Of a DNA stretch of 64,000 nucleotides, positions 1 through 9,210 are shown piece after piece. The notes below the pieces were generated by a model. That model made no database searches. It was not told where the DNA came from and was given only the letters and a program-made list of their open reading frames with translations. The translations under genes and the position numbers were made by a program. Each line of letters opens with the position of its first letter. Position 1 is the stretch's first letter. The stretch is from Onchocerca volvulus (Eukaryota; Nematoda; Chromadorea; Rhabditida; Onchocercidae), in contig HG738137.1 in assembly GCA_000499405.2 (NCBI GenBank), positions 23,296,546-23,360,545 of the forward strand, given 5' to 3'.

Positions 1-110
1 ATGTAAGTAATTATTTCAAGTTAAAAGTTTTCTTTCTTTTGAATTTTGAGATTAGTGCTCGAGGGTGAGGCTCGCAATGGAGCAAATATCGTCGCAAAGA
101 TAGAACCGGC

Positions 111-147
<37 letters not shown>

Positions 148-483
148 CGAAAAAAAAAAAAAAAAAAAAAAAAGGCCGGAGTGCTTGCTTGAAGAATAAA
201 TTCAATGCAGTTATCGCCTACAAGCCAAATCGGATCAGTGGAAGAACAGCAAGAAATTTATGAAACAAGAAGTCAAGAAATTGAAGAAAAAATCTAAGGG
301 ATCCAATTATTCATCGACACCTTGGAAGCAAGCAGCGTTAAATGGCTTGAATATATCCAGCAATCGACCACTGAAAAATGAAGAAATACTGAGGAAGAGA
401 AATATGAAGAGATTATAAAAGAAGACATGGGATATGCCGAATACTCAAAAATGGCAGGCAAAGTCGGAATAACCGAATGTAAT
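1..483 (+). mobile_element. 5' remnant of a BEL/Pao retrotransposon (leader plus gag start)
   Basis: The segment starts inside or just after a 5' LTR that lies left of the window. Bases 54-70 (tagtgctcgagggtgag) resemble the primer-binding site and leader seen more cleanly at 1842-1857. A gag-like reading frame starts with ATG at 205 and is rich in Glu, Gln and Lys. It runs to an in-frame TAA near 294, continues in recognisable form with a segment reading LFIDTLEASSVKWLEYIQQ, meets another stop after TEK, and continues with an EEEKYEEII-like segment to about 483. That order (acidic helix, Trp-containing helix, acidic helix) is typical of the amino-terminal half of Pao Gag. Two stops show it is inactive. 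After 483 the similarity ends and the DNA becomes AT-rich. Assignment to gag is by pattern only. Confidence 0.6.
106..179. repeat. Two long poly(A) tracts inside a CCGGCC...GGCCGG frame
   Basis: Two adenine runs of more than 20 bases each are separated only by cccg and are bounded on the left by ccggcc (106-111) and on the right by ggccgg (174-179). The run lies in the leader of the retroelement remnant, where no such tract is expected. It could be slippage expansion or an assembly or base-calling artefact. Confidence 0.8.
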
Positions 484-1329
484 TAAACTAATTTAATCTT
501 TCTCTTCCTTATTTTATTTCGTAAGAATTTAAATTTAATAGATGTCAGTTAAAATTGCTAAGAAATTGGGTAATTAATTGCAACGTTGTGATGAACTAAA
601 ATCCATCTGTCGGAAACCCGAAATAACTTTTTCAAAATAATACCTTGCTCTGTAATAATAAATCATCAAACCAATTTCACAATCCTACAGATACATTTCC
701 CATATTTATTTTTAGTTTTAGCTATATTCACCTCTTCGCTTTTCGCATATCAATGTTTACATCTATTATTTAATCATACCGTAATTCCCTGTAATATCAA
801 CAGCTAACCTTACCTATCTATATGTATCTCCGCGCCTTTCTTTCATCTATGTTTACATCCAGTATCTTATCATACCGTAATTCTCTTTAATATCAACCTC
901 TAACTTTATTAAAGTCACATTATGTTTATTTTTGCTTCATAATTTCTCACCTAAAGACCACCTGTTATACTTGAATCCACTCCCACTTGCTAATGTTGAA
1001 AACCGTCATTGAATTGAACTATATTCACCCTTTTGATAAACGATTTGTCCTGAGCGGTTATTTCTGTAAACTGTCATAATTTTTAACTCAATCCTTCGAT
1101 TTGGTAATTCCACAATTATTATAACCTTTATTCCTTGAACTCCTACTACTTGAATTCTATTCCATATAATACTCTGTCAATAATTATTTGCTGTATCCAC
1201 GATAAACGTAAATTTTAATTGTCCACGCATTACCAATTCAACTCAAATTCTTAAGTTCTTGTCTTTTCACTAACACGCTAACACTAACTTCAAAAGAAGT
1301 AAAAAAAAAATTTCACGACACCATCCGTA
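484..1329. other. AT-rich non-coding stretch with one tandem duplication
   Basis: No open frame with coding character is visible. Two copies of a segment of about 65 bases (about 751-815 and 847-911) share the core atcataccgtaattc and the flanking caatgtttacatc/ctatgtttacatc, with a period of 96 bases. Bases 613-650 (ctgtcggaaacccgaa) resemble 2586-2601 (ctgtcggagaacccgaa), so part of this stretch is probably also retroelement-derived. Confidence 0.6.
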
Positions 1330-1836
1330 ATTTCGAAATTATTTGAAACTCTGAATTGTTTGATTTTGATTGATAATATCTCTACTTTTTTTTTGCAAAT
1401 GCAATAATAACCTCTAATTCGGAATTTAACTACTCAGTCTAAAGACCAAACCTCATCAACGGCAGGAAATGATGCAGTCACCAAGATGGCGCTTTCTTTG
1501 ATTGATGCTTCCTCTTCCTGGAGTAATGACATTTAGACAGCGCCTGGCGTGAACTAAAACGGAACGGCAGCCGATGATCCAAAATCGTTATGTTGCAGTT
1601 ACCTCCTGACGGGATGACGACGAAGTGGCTGGAACAACACTATCGACAAACATCCACCGATGAACTCCACCCTTTTTTCATTCTTCACTTTTTATATTTT
1701 TCGTATCAATTGTGTATTATGTCCTCGAACATTCGACGACCCTCACATATTTTATTCAAAAGTGCTTTAACTAATAAAGTATTTAAAAATCTTAGCGTCG
1801 TGAAGCATCCTTATTGGATAAACAAATTTCGCGGCA
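1330..1836 (+). mobile_element. LTR copy A of a BEL/Pao element
   Basis: The stretch has the parts of an LTR. A U3-like GC-richer segment begins with a 'taaagacc' block at about 1440, which is shared with copies at about 2912 and 7678. A polyadenylation signal lies at about 1771 (taataaagta), followed by an R/U5 segment with cttagcgtcgtgaagca. The end is gcggca at 1831-1836. A primer-binding-site-like sequence follows directly, which fixes the right edge. The left edge is uncertain by about 100 bases because I could not find a clean TG start. An open frame across 1590-1856 is a by-product of the U3/R sequence and has no family features. Confidence 0.6.
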
Positions 1837-1841
1837 TTATC

Positions 1842-1853
1842 TGGTGCCCGAGG
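1842..1853 (+). promoter_or_regulatory. Primer-binding site of the LTR element
   Basis: The sequence tggtgcccgagg lies five bases after the gcggca end of LTR copy A. LTR elements have a tRNA 3'-end complement at this place, starting TGG to match the CCA tail. Which tRNA it matches was not determined. Confidence 0.6.
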
Positions 1854-1859
1854 TGAGGG

Positions 1860-1943
1860 ATGTCTTCTAATCTGAATTCGGCGGCACAACCGATTAAGGG
1901 GAACTTAGTCGAACTTCTCGAAAAGGTCAAGACATTGATCTAA
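1860..1943 (+). pseudogene. Truncated gag start after LTR copy A
   Basis: A frame opens with ATG at 1860, six bases after the primer-binding site, and codes for 27 residues (start MSSNLNSAAQPIKGN, then a leucine-rich helix with VELLEKVK) before TAA at 1941. Position and character fit a Pao gag start. The frame does not continue: LTR-like sequence (copy B) begins about 40 bases later, so this copy was interrupted or deleted. Confidence 0.5.
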
Positions 1944-1984
1944 CATCGGATCCGAACCTCTCTTCATCGACAATTCTCTTATTA

Positions 1985-2108
1985 ATTGTGCTTACGAATT
2001 TACTGGAATATTATTACAATATCTATATTTATGGTATCTCACCGAATAAACTGTTAAAATTCTTAGTGTCGTGGAGCATTGTATATTCTACCGAACAAGT
2101 TCCGCGGC
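1985..2108 (+). mobile_element. LTR fragment B (R/U5 part)
   Basis: This piece parallels the end of the 3' LTR at 7920-8039: both have 'atttactgga', then 'aactgttaaaa', an agtgt[ca]gtgga block, 'tatattcta', and end in a GCGG/GCGA-CA motif (gcggca at 2103-2108). Unlike copy A, no primer-binding site follows, so it is a solo or partial LTR, or the left LTR of an element whose leader was altered. Confidence 0.5.
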
Positions 2109-2636
2109 AGGCATTCCAGCATTTCTTTCGAACAAGGACCGGACCATCCCTTCGACCAAAGTATGGATCTTTTTCTTCGACTAAGAAGTGGAATTACTTC
2201 TTCGACCAAACGAGTAAGAAATAAGGGAAGTTACAAGCAATCCGATTAAAAACAGTATAAAAATTGGGAGCTTAATGAATACATTCGTATATCGAATACA
2301 TTCGCTTATTAAAAAGTGCATTAAAGACCAATATTCACAAAAGCTAAAAATGGCCTGGAATTGTGGAAATAGTCCAGCAAGTGGAATTTTAGGGCATATT
2401 AAAACAATCTTATCTGGTCATACGCATATTGTAGTCAATAACTCTATAGAGGAGCATAACTATAGGATCTGGCTCATATATTCTAGACAGAAGACGACTA
2501 TTAACAATTCCCTTCCACATTATTTTTTGTGCTATTGAAATTTTTTCCGGACGACTACTAACAATATTCGTGTATTCGATCCTACTGTCGGAGAACCCGA
2601 ACTTCTCTCTAAAACAAAATTATTTTATAATATAAA
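2109..2636. other. Unassigned retroelement-flank DNA
   Basis: No gene is recognised. Bases 2140-2215 carry a short imperfect repeat of a cttcgacca/aaa motif (three times). An 87-codon open frame at 2275-2538 has no family features. Base composition is closer to the retroelement than to the AT-rich DNA right of 8040, so it is likely part of the nested element mosaic. Confidence 0.45.
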
Positions 2637-2707
2637 GTGTCGTGTAACTTGGTTGTGTTAGGATAAGGTGTTACACGACACTAAGTAATAAGAATATTTT
2701 ATTACTT
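2637..2707. repeat. LTR-derived palindrome
   Basis: gtgtcgtgtaac (2637-2648) and gttacacgacac (2670-2681) are perfect inverted copies. The bases after them, ctaagtaataagaatattttattactt, are the reverse complement of the polyadenylation/R region of LTR copy C (compare 3208-3239). The segment therefore contains an LTR end in reverse orientation. Confidence 0.7.
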
Positions 2708-2744
2708 CGTATCGGGATAACCGATCAAAGATTAATCCACATAT

Positions 2745-2812
2745 TGGAGCAATTAAAGTAAACATCTTTTAATTGCTCATGTCTCCACACAATGGAGCAA
2801 TTAAAGTAATTA
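2745..2812 (+). repeat. Short direct and inverted repeat around ggagcaattaaagtaa
   Basis: ggagcaattaaagtaa occurs at about 2745 and again at about 2793, and the inverted form ttttaattgctc lies between them, giving a small stem-loop followed by a duplicate. It lies in the U3-side flank of LTR copy C. Function unknown. Confidence 0.6.
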
Positions 2813-2825
2813 TCGTATAATTCTT

Positions 2826-3278
2826 TACATTATTTCGTAATTTTAATGGTAGTTAAATTTGTTGAGTAATCGGGAAACCAATTATAATGTTGTCTAAATG
2901 TTATTATCCAGTCCAAAGACCAAATCACAGGACCAACCAACAAGATGAAGCAATTATCAACGTCTGCGCCGGCACTTAATGACACCCAGACAGACGGGGC
3001 GTGGATAAAAAACGAAATATAAGCAACGGCGATAATCAAAATCATCAGTTCAGTCTAGTCACAATCAACCAATGACGTCAACTCCACTTCAACGAACTAC
3101 CATCTCCCATTCCATTTTTTAATTTTTTATACGTTTCCATATATATTTCTGTCATTTATTGTGTGCCGCCTCAGCTAATACTGCACGACACCTCACGTAT
3201 TATATTTGAAGTAATAAAGTATTTCTATTACTTAGTGTCGTGAAGCACCTTCATTCAAATACATCTAGTTTCACGACA
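2826..3278 (+). mobile_element. LTR copy C of a BEL/Pao element
   Basis: It has the same layout as copy A: a tccaaagacc block near 2911, a GC-richer U3 core to about 3060, the polyadenylation signal taataaagta near 3213, then cttagtgtcgtgaagcacc, and an end in cacgaca at 3278. The start is approximate. A 71-codon open frame on the opposite strand (2830-3045) is the U3 read backwards and is not a gene. Confidence 0.55.
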
Positions 3279-3332
3279 CTTCGTTTACAACGCGTGAGGT
3301 GTCGTCCAGTATTAGCTGACGCGACGCACAAT
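3158..3332. repeat. Long inverted repeat from two head-to-head LTR ends
   Basis: The 40 bases at 3158-3197 and the 40 bases at 3293-3332 are reverse complements with about four mismatches. The shared core is cagctaatactg plus acgacacctcacg. The spacer carries a second, shorter inverted pair (agtgtcgtgaa near 3234 and ttcacgacact near 3270). The left arm is inside LTR copy C; the right arm lies between that LTR and the gag remnant. Confidence 0.8.
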
Positions 3333-3375
3333 ACGTTATCGTTATATATTAGTCACTTAAGAGAAGGAAAGAAGA

Positions 3376-3743
3376 ATATGGTCGGTACAATCCCTCCAAC
3401 TCTTTCTGGCAGAATTGGTCCAACGAAACGAAGAAGTGACCGGAAGCCAAATCTCCAACAGAGAAAGAGACTCAACAGAACGCAAACCAAAAACTCCTTA
3501 CAAATCTAGAGGAGAAACATCAGTCTTAGCAATTACGAAGAAAACTGCGGCAAATGGTCCTAAACCGACCGCGAACCCGAAGAAACCCAACAAAGGAAAA
3601 GGACCATGTGGATTCTGCAATGAGGACCACTGGGACAATGAATGCCGGACTTACCCTACTTTCAAACAACGTAGGAGTATCTAGCAAGAATCAAGGCATG
3701 TCTCAACTGCTTAAAACCGGGACATACCACTGAAGATTGCAAC
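3376..3743 (+). pseudogene. gag: Gag C-terminal part with zinc knuckles (BEL/Pao), broken
   Basis: Translation from about 3380 gives a leucine-rich helix (LQLFLAELVQRNEE), a basic low-complexity linker, and a first knuckle CGFCNEDHWDNEC (C-x2-C-x3-H-x4-C, about 3606-3644). A second knuckle, CLNCLKPGHTTEDC (C-x2-C-x4-H-x4-C), lies at about 3701-3742 in a different frame. Between them (about 3660-3675) is a frame change with a TAG in the downstream frame. Gag of this family binds the element RNA and packs it into particles. The amino-terminal part of Gag is absent here: LTR-derived sequence stands immediately upstream, so the copy is 5'-truncated or rearranged. Confidence 0.8.
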
Positions 3744-5279
3744 TTGAGGAAACGATCGTGTTTCCACTGCAAGGGCCCGCATAATACAGCATTGTGTTGT
3801 ATCAAATATGGCCTGCAAACCGGTGAACCAAAGGGGCAACAATCAAACGCAATCGTAGTCAATCCAATAACACAAGAAATTGACTCGAACGAAAGAGAAG
3901 TCCTGCTTTTATGTAATGAAATCACGGTGTCCAAGCCAAACGTGCCAGAAACGACTGAAAAGGTCATGGCATTTTTCGACATCGGTGCGCAAATGTCCTT
4001 TATATCAAAGGATTTAGCAGACCGATTGAAGCTTCAACGAACAAAGGAAGAAACGATAACAATCGTCACATTCAGAAATAAAAATTCGAAGTCGTATTCT
4101 TTCACGAAAGTAAAATTCGAGATAAAAACTATCGAACCAAGAATTATAACCATTGAAGCCTATGTGGTGGATCATCTAACAAATGAACTGCAGATGATTA
4201 AGGCTGACTGCGATAAGCTACCGGTGATGGTACAACAAGAACAACTGGATAGCAGAGATGGATATTGGAAAAAGCCCGACATACTAATCGGTGCTAACTA
4301 CTTCCTTGACCTGATCCAGTTCGAATCAATCATGGCGATGGAATCAGGATTTTCCTTGGTCTTTACAAAACTTGGACCAATAATAACCGGAACGGGATAC
4401 ATTAACCAGCTCTATAAGCACAACAAAGGATCTGTTCATCCCCAAATTACGACCCTTCCTACTAAAACTACTCCATCAGTTATAAAAAAAGGTGACGCTC
4501 CAGACGTAGACAACTTCTGGAAATTGGAATTGTTGGGCATACACGAACAACCTCATAACTACGATGATGATCGGGCATTATGGTTGTTTAAGAAAACCAT
4601 AACTAAAGTGGGAAGAAGATATCAAGTTGCTTGGCCGTGGAAAGAACTGCAAGTTTGGAAGGAAACAAAACCCAGAATAAATAGCAACCGTGGATTATGT
4701 TTCGGTCGCCTGAAGACACTGATGAGACGACTTCAGAATGAACCGTATGTGCTCAACAAGTACCATGAAGTAATTTACGAACAATTACGATCCAACATAA
4801 TTGAGAAAGTAAGCGACGACATGGACAAGGTCGGTATTATTCATTACCTTCCCCATCATGAGGTTATAAGTGTTAATAAGTCCACAACAAAGCTAAGAAT
4901 CGTTTATGATGCTTCATCTCATACTAAGGGAATGAAGAGCTTAAATGATGTCCTGTATCGTGGACCGATTGCACTTCCAGATCTGGTAGGTGTATTACTC
5001 CGGTTCAGAACAATGAAAAATGTAGTGACTGCCGACATTGAAAAGGCATTTTTACAATTGGAACTACTTCCCGCGGAACGAAACTGTACGCGATTTCTTT
5101 GGTTAAAGAACACTTATGGACGAGTAACTGAAGATAATATAGTTTCATTCCGTTTTCGAAGAGTTCTATCTGGTATTATCTCGTCCCCATTCTTACTATC
5201 GGCTACCCTTAACTACCATTTGGAGACATATGGAAGCGAAACTGCTCCAGAAATTGAAAAGAATCTTGTTATACTATAA
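3744..5279 (+). pseudogene. pol: Pol segment 1: zinc knuckle, aspartic protease, reverse transcriptase fingers/palm (BEL/Pao)
   Basis: The 511-codon open frame continues from the second knuckle. Residues 6-18 form a third knuckle (CFHCKGPHNTALC). Residues 75-95 are the retropepsin core, FFDIGAQMSFISKDLADRL, where the usual Asp-Ser/Thr-Gly is Asp-Ile-Gly. Residues 259-300 carry the Pao pre-RT signature (FWKLELLGI ... DDDRAL ... YQVAWPWK). RT motifs follow: LRIVYDAS (384-391), motif A TADIEKAF with Asp431, and motif B region SGIISSPFLLSATLNYHL (476-493). The frame ends at TAA 5277-5279. The catalytic Tyr-x-Asp-Asp box expected after EKNL (residue 508) is absent; the sequence passes directly to VIL and stop. 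In a live element this polyprotein processes Gag-Pol and copies RNA to DNA. This copy cannot do so. Confidence 0.93.
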
Positions 5280-5346
5280 GCAGATGGGACTTACGAAGCA
5301 CTCAAGGGTTACATGGAAATGAAATCCATTTTCGAAAAAAGCTTCC
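5280..5346 (+). pseudogene. pol: Broken link between RT segments
   Basis: The frame of the preceding segment continues after its stop as recognisable Pol (ADGTYEALKGYMEMKSIFEK). The frame changes in the A-run at 5335-5341, after which the downstream frame carries the Pol sequence. One base gained in the homopolymer is the simplest explanation. Confidence 0.75.
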
Positions 5347-6390
5347 ATGAAAATACAAGAATTCCTCTCAAACGATAGGAAATTCAACGAAATCATCCCC
5401 GAGTATGATCGAGTCGAAGTAGGAATATACAAGAAAATTCTCGGTCTCAATTGGGATCCTAATAAAGACGTCCTTCACATTATTCTGAAACCATGGAAAC
5501 AACAGGAATTGACAAAAAGGACGATCTTCCATTTTGTAGCTTCCCAATATGACCCGTTAGGATTTTTGGTTCCCGTGATGACACAATTTAAAATCTTTCT
5601 TCAAACTATATGGAAGAAGAATAATTTATGGGATCAACTCCTAAGTGAGGAGAACGAGCTAACACGGAAGAACATAGTAAATGATTGGCCAGAAAAGGTA
5701 AAGGAAATACCGCGTCTCACAATACGAGTCACAAAGTCATCGCAAATTCACGTTTTCACAGACGCATCTACTTTTGCATATTTGGCTGCAGTATATGCGA
5801 AACAAGGAACTGAGACATTCTTAATCTTCGCCAAATCTCAAATCGCATCTATGAAAGATATGACTATACCTCCCTTAGAACTATTAGCTATACTTATAGG
5901 TGTAAGGGCGGCTCAGTTCGTTTTAAAACAATTGGATTTAGAACCTGTTCAAGTCACATTATGGTCAGATTCTAAATGTGTCTTACATTGGATAAGGAAT
6001 CACTCACGACTCCAACCAACGTTCACACAAAATCGGATCGAGGACATACGAAATGCGAATTTTTCATTTCGTTATATACCGAGTGACTGTAACCCAGTTG
6101 ACATAGCTACGAGGGGACTCTTTCTCAGCAAACTTGGAAATTACCAGCAATGGTGGAAAGGACCAAAATGGTTGGCAGGAGACCAGTGTGACTGGCCACT
6201 ACGGGAATTTAATTTCAAAGAAAACGACGAGGAAGTAAATGTCATTGCTAAGGCTCGCAAATCAACTATTGCGAGAGGAAGTCTTAAACTCCTCGATGCA
6301 AGCCGTTTCAGTAAATGGACAAAACTAGTAAGAACTACCATCTGGATTTTGAAATTTATAAACTTAATAACAAAAGGAAGAATCCCATGA
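5347..6390 (+). pseudogene. pol: Pol segment 2: RT thumb/connection and RNase H (BEL/Pao)
   Basis: The 347-codon frame begins in the middle of Pol; its first Met is not a true start. Residues 27-40 (IYKKILGLNWDPNK) and 65-77 (ASQYDPLGFLVPV) are the Pao connection signature. RNase H follows with all four acidic positions visible: Asp139 (VFTDAS), Glu178 (PPLELLA), Asp208 (LWSDSK) and Asp252 (NPVDIATRG). RNase H removes the RNA strand during reverse transcription. A TGA at 6388-6390 ends the frame, but Pol-like sequence continues in the same frame beyond it, so this is a nonsense mutation rather than the natural end. Confidence 0.92.
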
Positions 6391-6612
6391 CTACAATCCC
6401 TTTCAAAGGAAAAGGGTGATTTTACGGCGGAGGATTATAGAGTAGCGGTGATACTATTAATCAAACAAGCGCAAACCGAAGGAATTACCGAAGAAGAAAT
6501 AAACTTGTTTTACGACGAAGAAGATGGGGTATGGAGATTAAGAGGTAGGCTAAGAAATTCGGAATTGGAAAGTTGCAGTCTACACCCCATTTATCTTCCC
6601 GCACACAATCCG
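6391..6612 (+). pseudogene. pol: Pol linker between RNase H and integrase
   Basis: After the TGA the same frame reads as an acidic linker (EGITEEEINLFYDEED, then WRLRGRL) and LHPIYLPAHNP, the usual lead-in to the integrase zinc domain. It meets TAA near 6614. The downstream frame takes over at about 6605-6615, consistent with loss of one base. Confidence 0.75.
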
Positions 6613-6947
6613 TAACGGAAATCTTTATACAACGAGAGCATGAAGAACTATATCATGCGGGAGCTGCTCACACACTTTCGAAGTTAAGAACAGAATTCTG
6701 GATACCGAAAGGTAGAACAGAAGTTAAACGAATAGTGAATAAATGTATGGCTTGTAGGAGATGGAAAGCAAGACCATTCAAACTTCCAATCATGCCGGAT
6801 TTTCCCGATATACGGGTAAAACGTTCTCGAATCTTTGAGCAGGTTGGATTGGATTATATGGGACCAATCTCCATCAAGACTTCCACAAGCAGGGATAGCC
6901 CTCTTCACATGTTTCACGACCAGAGCAGTACACCTGGAACTAGCTGA
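6573..6947 (+). pseudogene. pol: Integrase N-terminal zinc domain and first catalytic Asp (BEL/Pao)
   Basis: The frame is genuine from about residue 13 onwards. His28 and His33 (LYHAGAAH) with Cys58 and Cys61 (KCMACRRW) form the HHCC zinc domain. GLDYMGP with Asp94 starts the DDE core. At about 6888-6895 the coding frame shifts, so the last 20 or so residues of this frame (from SRDSPLH) are out of frame. Integrase inserts the DNA copy into the genome; this copy is inactive because of the frame breaks. Confidence 0.9.
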
Positions 6948-7479
6948 CAATTTAACAGCTGAATGTTTCTTGAATGTACTTAGACGGTTTGTGGCTCGGC
7001 GCGGTTGTCCAAAGTTAATCTTGAGCGACAATGCCACTCAATTTCAAGCGGTTTTTACGACATTAAAGGACCAGGGAAATAGAGTGACAGAATTTCTAGC
7101 TGAAAGAGGAATTATTTGGAAGAACATTATTCCGAGAGCTCCATGGGCAGGAGGAGTATACGAAAGAATCATCGGGTTAACCAAGGAAGCATTGAAAAGG
7201 GCCATTGGTAGGAAATTGCTCCTAAATCTATTAACCTTAACAACGGAGATCGAAGGAATACTCAATACCCGACCGTTAACCTACGTAAATTTCAATGATT
7301 ACGCTCCCATACGTCCAATCGATTTCATCTTACCTGGTTCCTCACTAATGCTACTGTCTCCGAGCAACACTGAAGAGCCTGAATTTATTGCTGGTAGACT
7401 GAGTACTAAGTACCGACTTATAAGATATTGGCGCGACACTCTCAGAACCTTAGACATTCTGGGAGAAGTGGAAAAATGA
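6835..7479 (+). pseudogene. pol: Integrase catalytic core and C-terminus (BEL/Pao)
   Basis: True homology starts at residue 19 (AGIALFTCFTTRAVHLEL); residues 1-18 are the other frame. The core keeps Asp65 (LILSDNATQF) and Glu110 (GGVYERIIG), the second and third DDE residues. TEIEGILNTRPLTYV and APIRPIDFILPGSS are the conserved end of Pao integrases, and their wording looks like nematode elements. The frame ends at TGA 7477-7479 because of a shift near 7455. Confidence 0.92.
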
Positions 7480-7606
7480 GTATTTGACCAGTCTAAGGGA
7501 ACGAACACAGAAAGAACATAGATCTCCCAGAAGCACAGAAAAAAGAACACCGCACGAGGAAGAAATTGTGTTGGTCAACGAACCGGAAACACCTCGTGGT
7601 ATGTAA
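7456..7606 (+). pseudogene. pol: C-terminal tail of Pol
   Basis: In the frame shifted relative to the segment above, translation from 7456 gives [16 protein letters not shown], the usual Pao tail. An acidic stretch with [10 protein letters not shown] follows, and the frame closes at TAA 7604-7606. This appears to be the natural end of the polyprotein, directly before the 3' LTR. Confidence 0.75.
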
Positions 7607-7607
7607 T

Positions 7608-8039
7608 TGTTAAATTGTTTGAAACATTTTATTAATTCCATAATTGTAATGACTGATGGATGACCATCTGCGCAGTTTAAAGACCGAGAACCTATCAATG
7701 CTCGGAAATAATGCAACAGTCAAAGCTTGCGCTTCCTTTAATTGCACTTCTTTGATTAATAATATCCAGACGATTGCTAGGGCGTGCACTCAGGCGAAGT
7801 AGCCGCAGCCGGCGATCCAGAAATCATCGTTATTTTTTTGGAAGAGCGAAACGGTTGGACGCCTTTCTTGACGGAGCCGAACATTACATGCAACAATTTC
7901 TCTCCTTTTTTTTTTTTTTTGTATTCACGGATTTACTGGATTGATCACTATATCTTATCTTATTGTAATACGCCAAATGAACTGTTAAAAAGTCAGTGTA
8001 GTGGAACAATCTATATTCTATCAATCAAGTTTCGCGACA
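7608..8039 (+). mobile_element. 3' LTR (copy D) of the main BEL/Pao element
   Basis: It begins with a TG two bases after the Pol stop (tgttaaattg). It carries the taaagacc block near 7678, a GC-richer U3, a T-run near 7907-7920, and the aactgttaaaa/agtgtagtgga/tatattcta order of copy B, and ends in gcgaca at 8034-8039. A sharp drop in GC at 8040 marks the flanking DNA. A 95-codon open frame at 7784-8071 lies inside the LTR and is not a gene. Confidence 0.7.
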
Positions 8040-9202
8040 TATGCTGTATATTTTATTTGGCAATAGCATAAAAATTTGGGGTGATTGGAATTTTGAAAAA
8101 AAAAAAATAGACTTTGAAAATGTTGTCCATACTTTTACAAAGCTAATCAATAAAAAATGATAGCGACAGGGGAATGATAATAATTGTGACAATATTATTC
8201 ATGATTGAAAAATCGAAAAAATAAGCGTCTTATAGAAAATGAAAATAAATTAATTATATCGATTATTTCGAATCAAAAGTGAGAATAACAATAACATAGG
8301 ATAAGATTATTCTTTATTTGCTGAATTTCTCAGGAAAATAATTATAATAATCTATTTTTCCTTTCTTTGATCAGAAGAGTTTGGTCACGAAAATTTGATT
8401 TTTCTATATTATCAAAGAAATCAATATCGCCATTTTTTTAAAAAATAAGATAGTAAGTTGAAGGAATTGAAAATTGACTTTTAAAATTATATGATTTATA
8501 TTAATACGTTATCTGTGAGTAATTATTTTGCTTTAAATTTTATATGAATCAAATATTATTCATTTACTTAAATATCATTACTATACATTAATAATAAGCT
8601 ACTAAATATATTTATTGTATTAATTCGATGTAATTACTATACTTTGAATTTATATAAATTAATTATTTCATCAAATATCATAAACATACGAATTAAAATG
8701 AATAGTACAAATTTTATCTAATAATTAAAGTCAAGAGAGACTGGTTTTGTTCAAATGCCATAAGTTGACTTGAACTGTCACTTTAATTACTTTATATCAA
8801 TTATCACATTAACAATTATATCACAATATCTTAGTATTGATAATAATTATTATAATATAAAATAAGAAAGTAATATTTAAAAAAAATAAGAATTTAATAA
8901 GAACGTAAAAAAAATAGTGGGAATAATCTATAAAATTTAATAACATATACTATAAAAATCAGTATTGTTTGAACATTAAGTATTAAAGAAAAATATTAAA
9001 TAAAATGGAGTTTTTTCTTTTTGAATTAATTTAAGAAAAATCTGATTTAACATGCTTTTTTTCGCTTCCTAGACACATTTTCCTTAATATTTCTTTTTTA
9101 TGTAGAAAAAAATAAAGTCGGAAAGTTAAAATTATTGTCTTATTTAATGATAATGATAAGGAGTGGAAATATGTACAATCAAATCAGTCAATCATTTTTT
9201 TT
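8040..9202. other. AT-rich intergenic DNA
   Basis: I see no coding signal on either strand. It separates the retroelement from the 3' end of the MPV17L2-like gene and contains only short A/T runs. Confidence 0.7.
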
Positions 9203-9208
9203 TTTATT
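9203..9208 (-). terminator. Polyadenylation signal of the MPV17L2-like gene
   Basis: Read on the minus strand, AATAAA begins two bases after the stop codon of the gene and is followed by a long A-run. It is the nearest canonical signal. If used, the 3' UTR is very short. Confidence 0.5.
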
Positions 9209-9210
9209 AA

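Noticed and set aside
11..205. 64-codon minus-strand frame across the poly(A) tracts
   Set aside because: It consists largely of Phe from the A-runs read backwards; no gene character.
1590..1856. 88-codon frame
   Set aside because: It lies across U3/R/U5 of LTR copy A and has no family features.
2275..2538. 87-codon frame
   Set aside because: No motif, no splice or start context, within the element mosaic.
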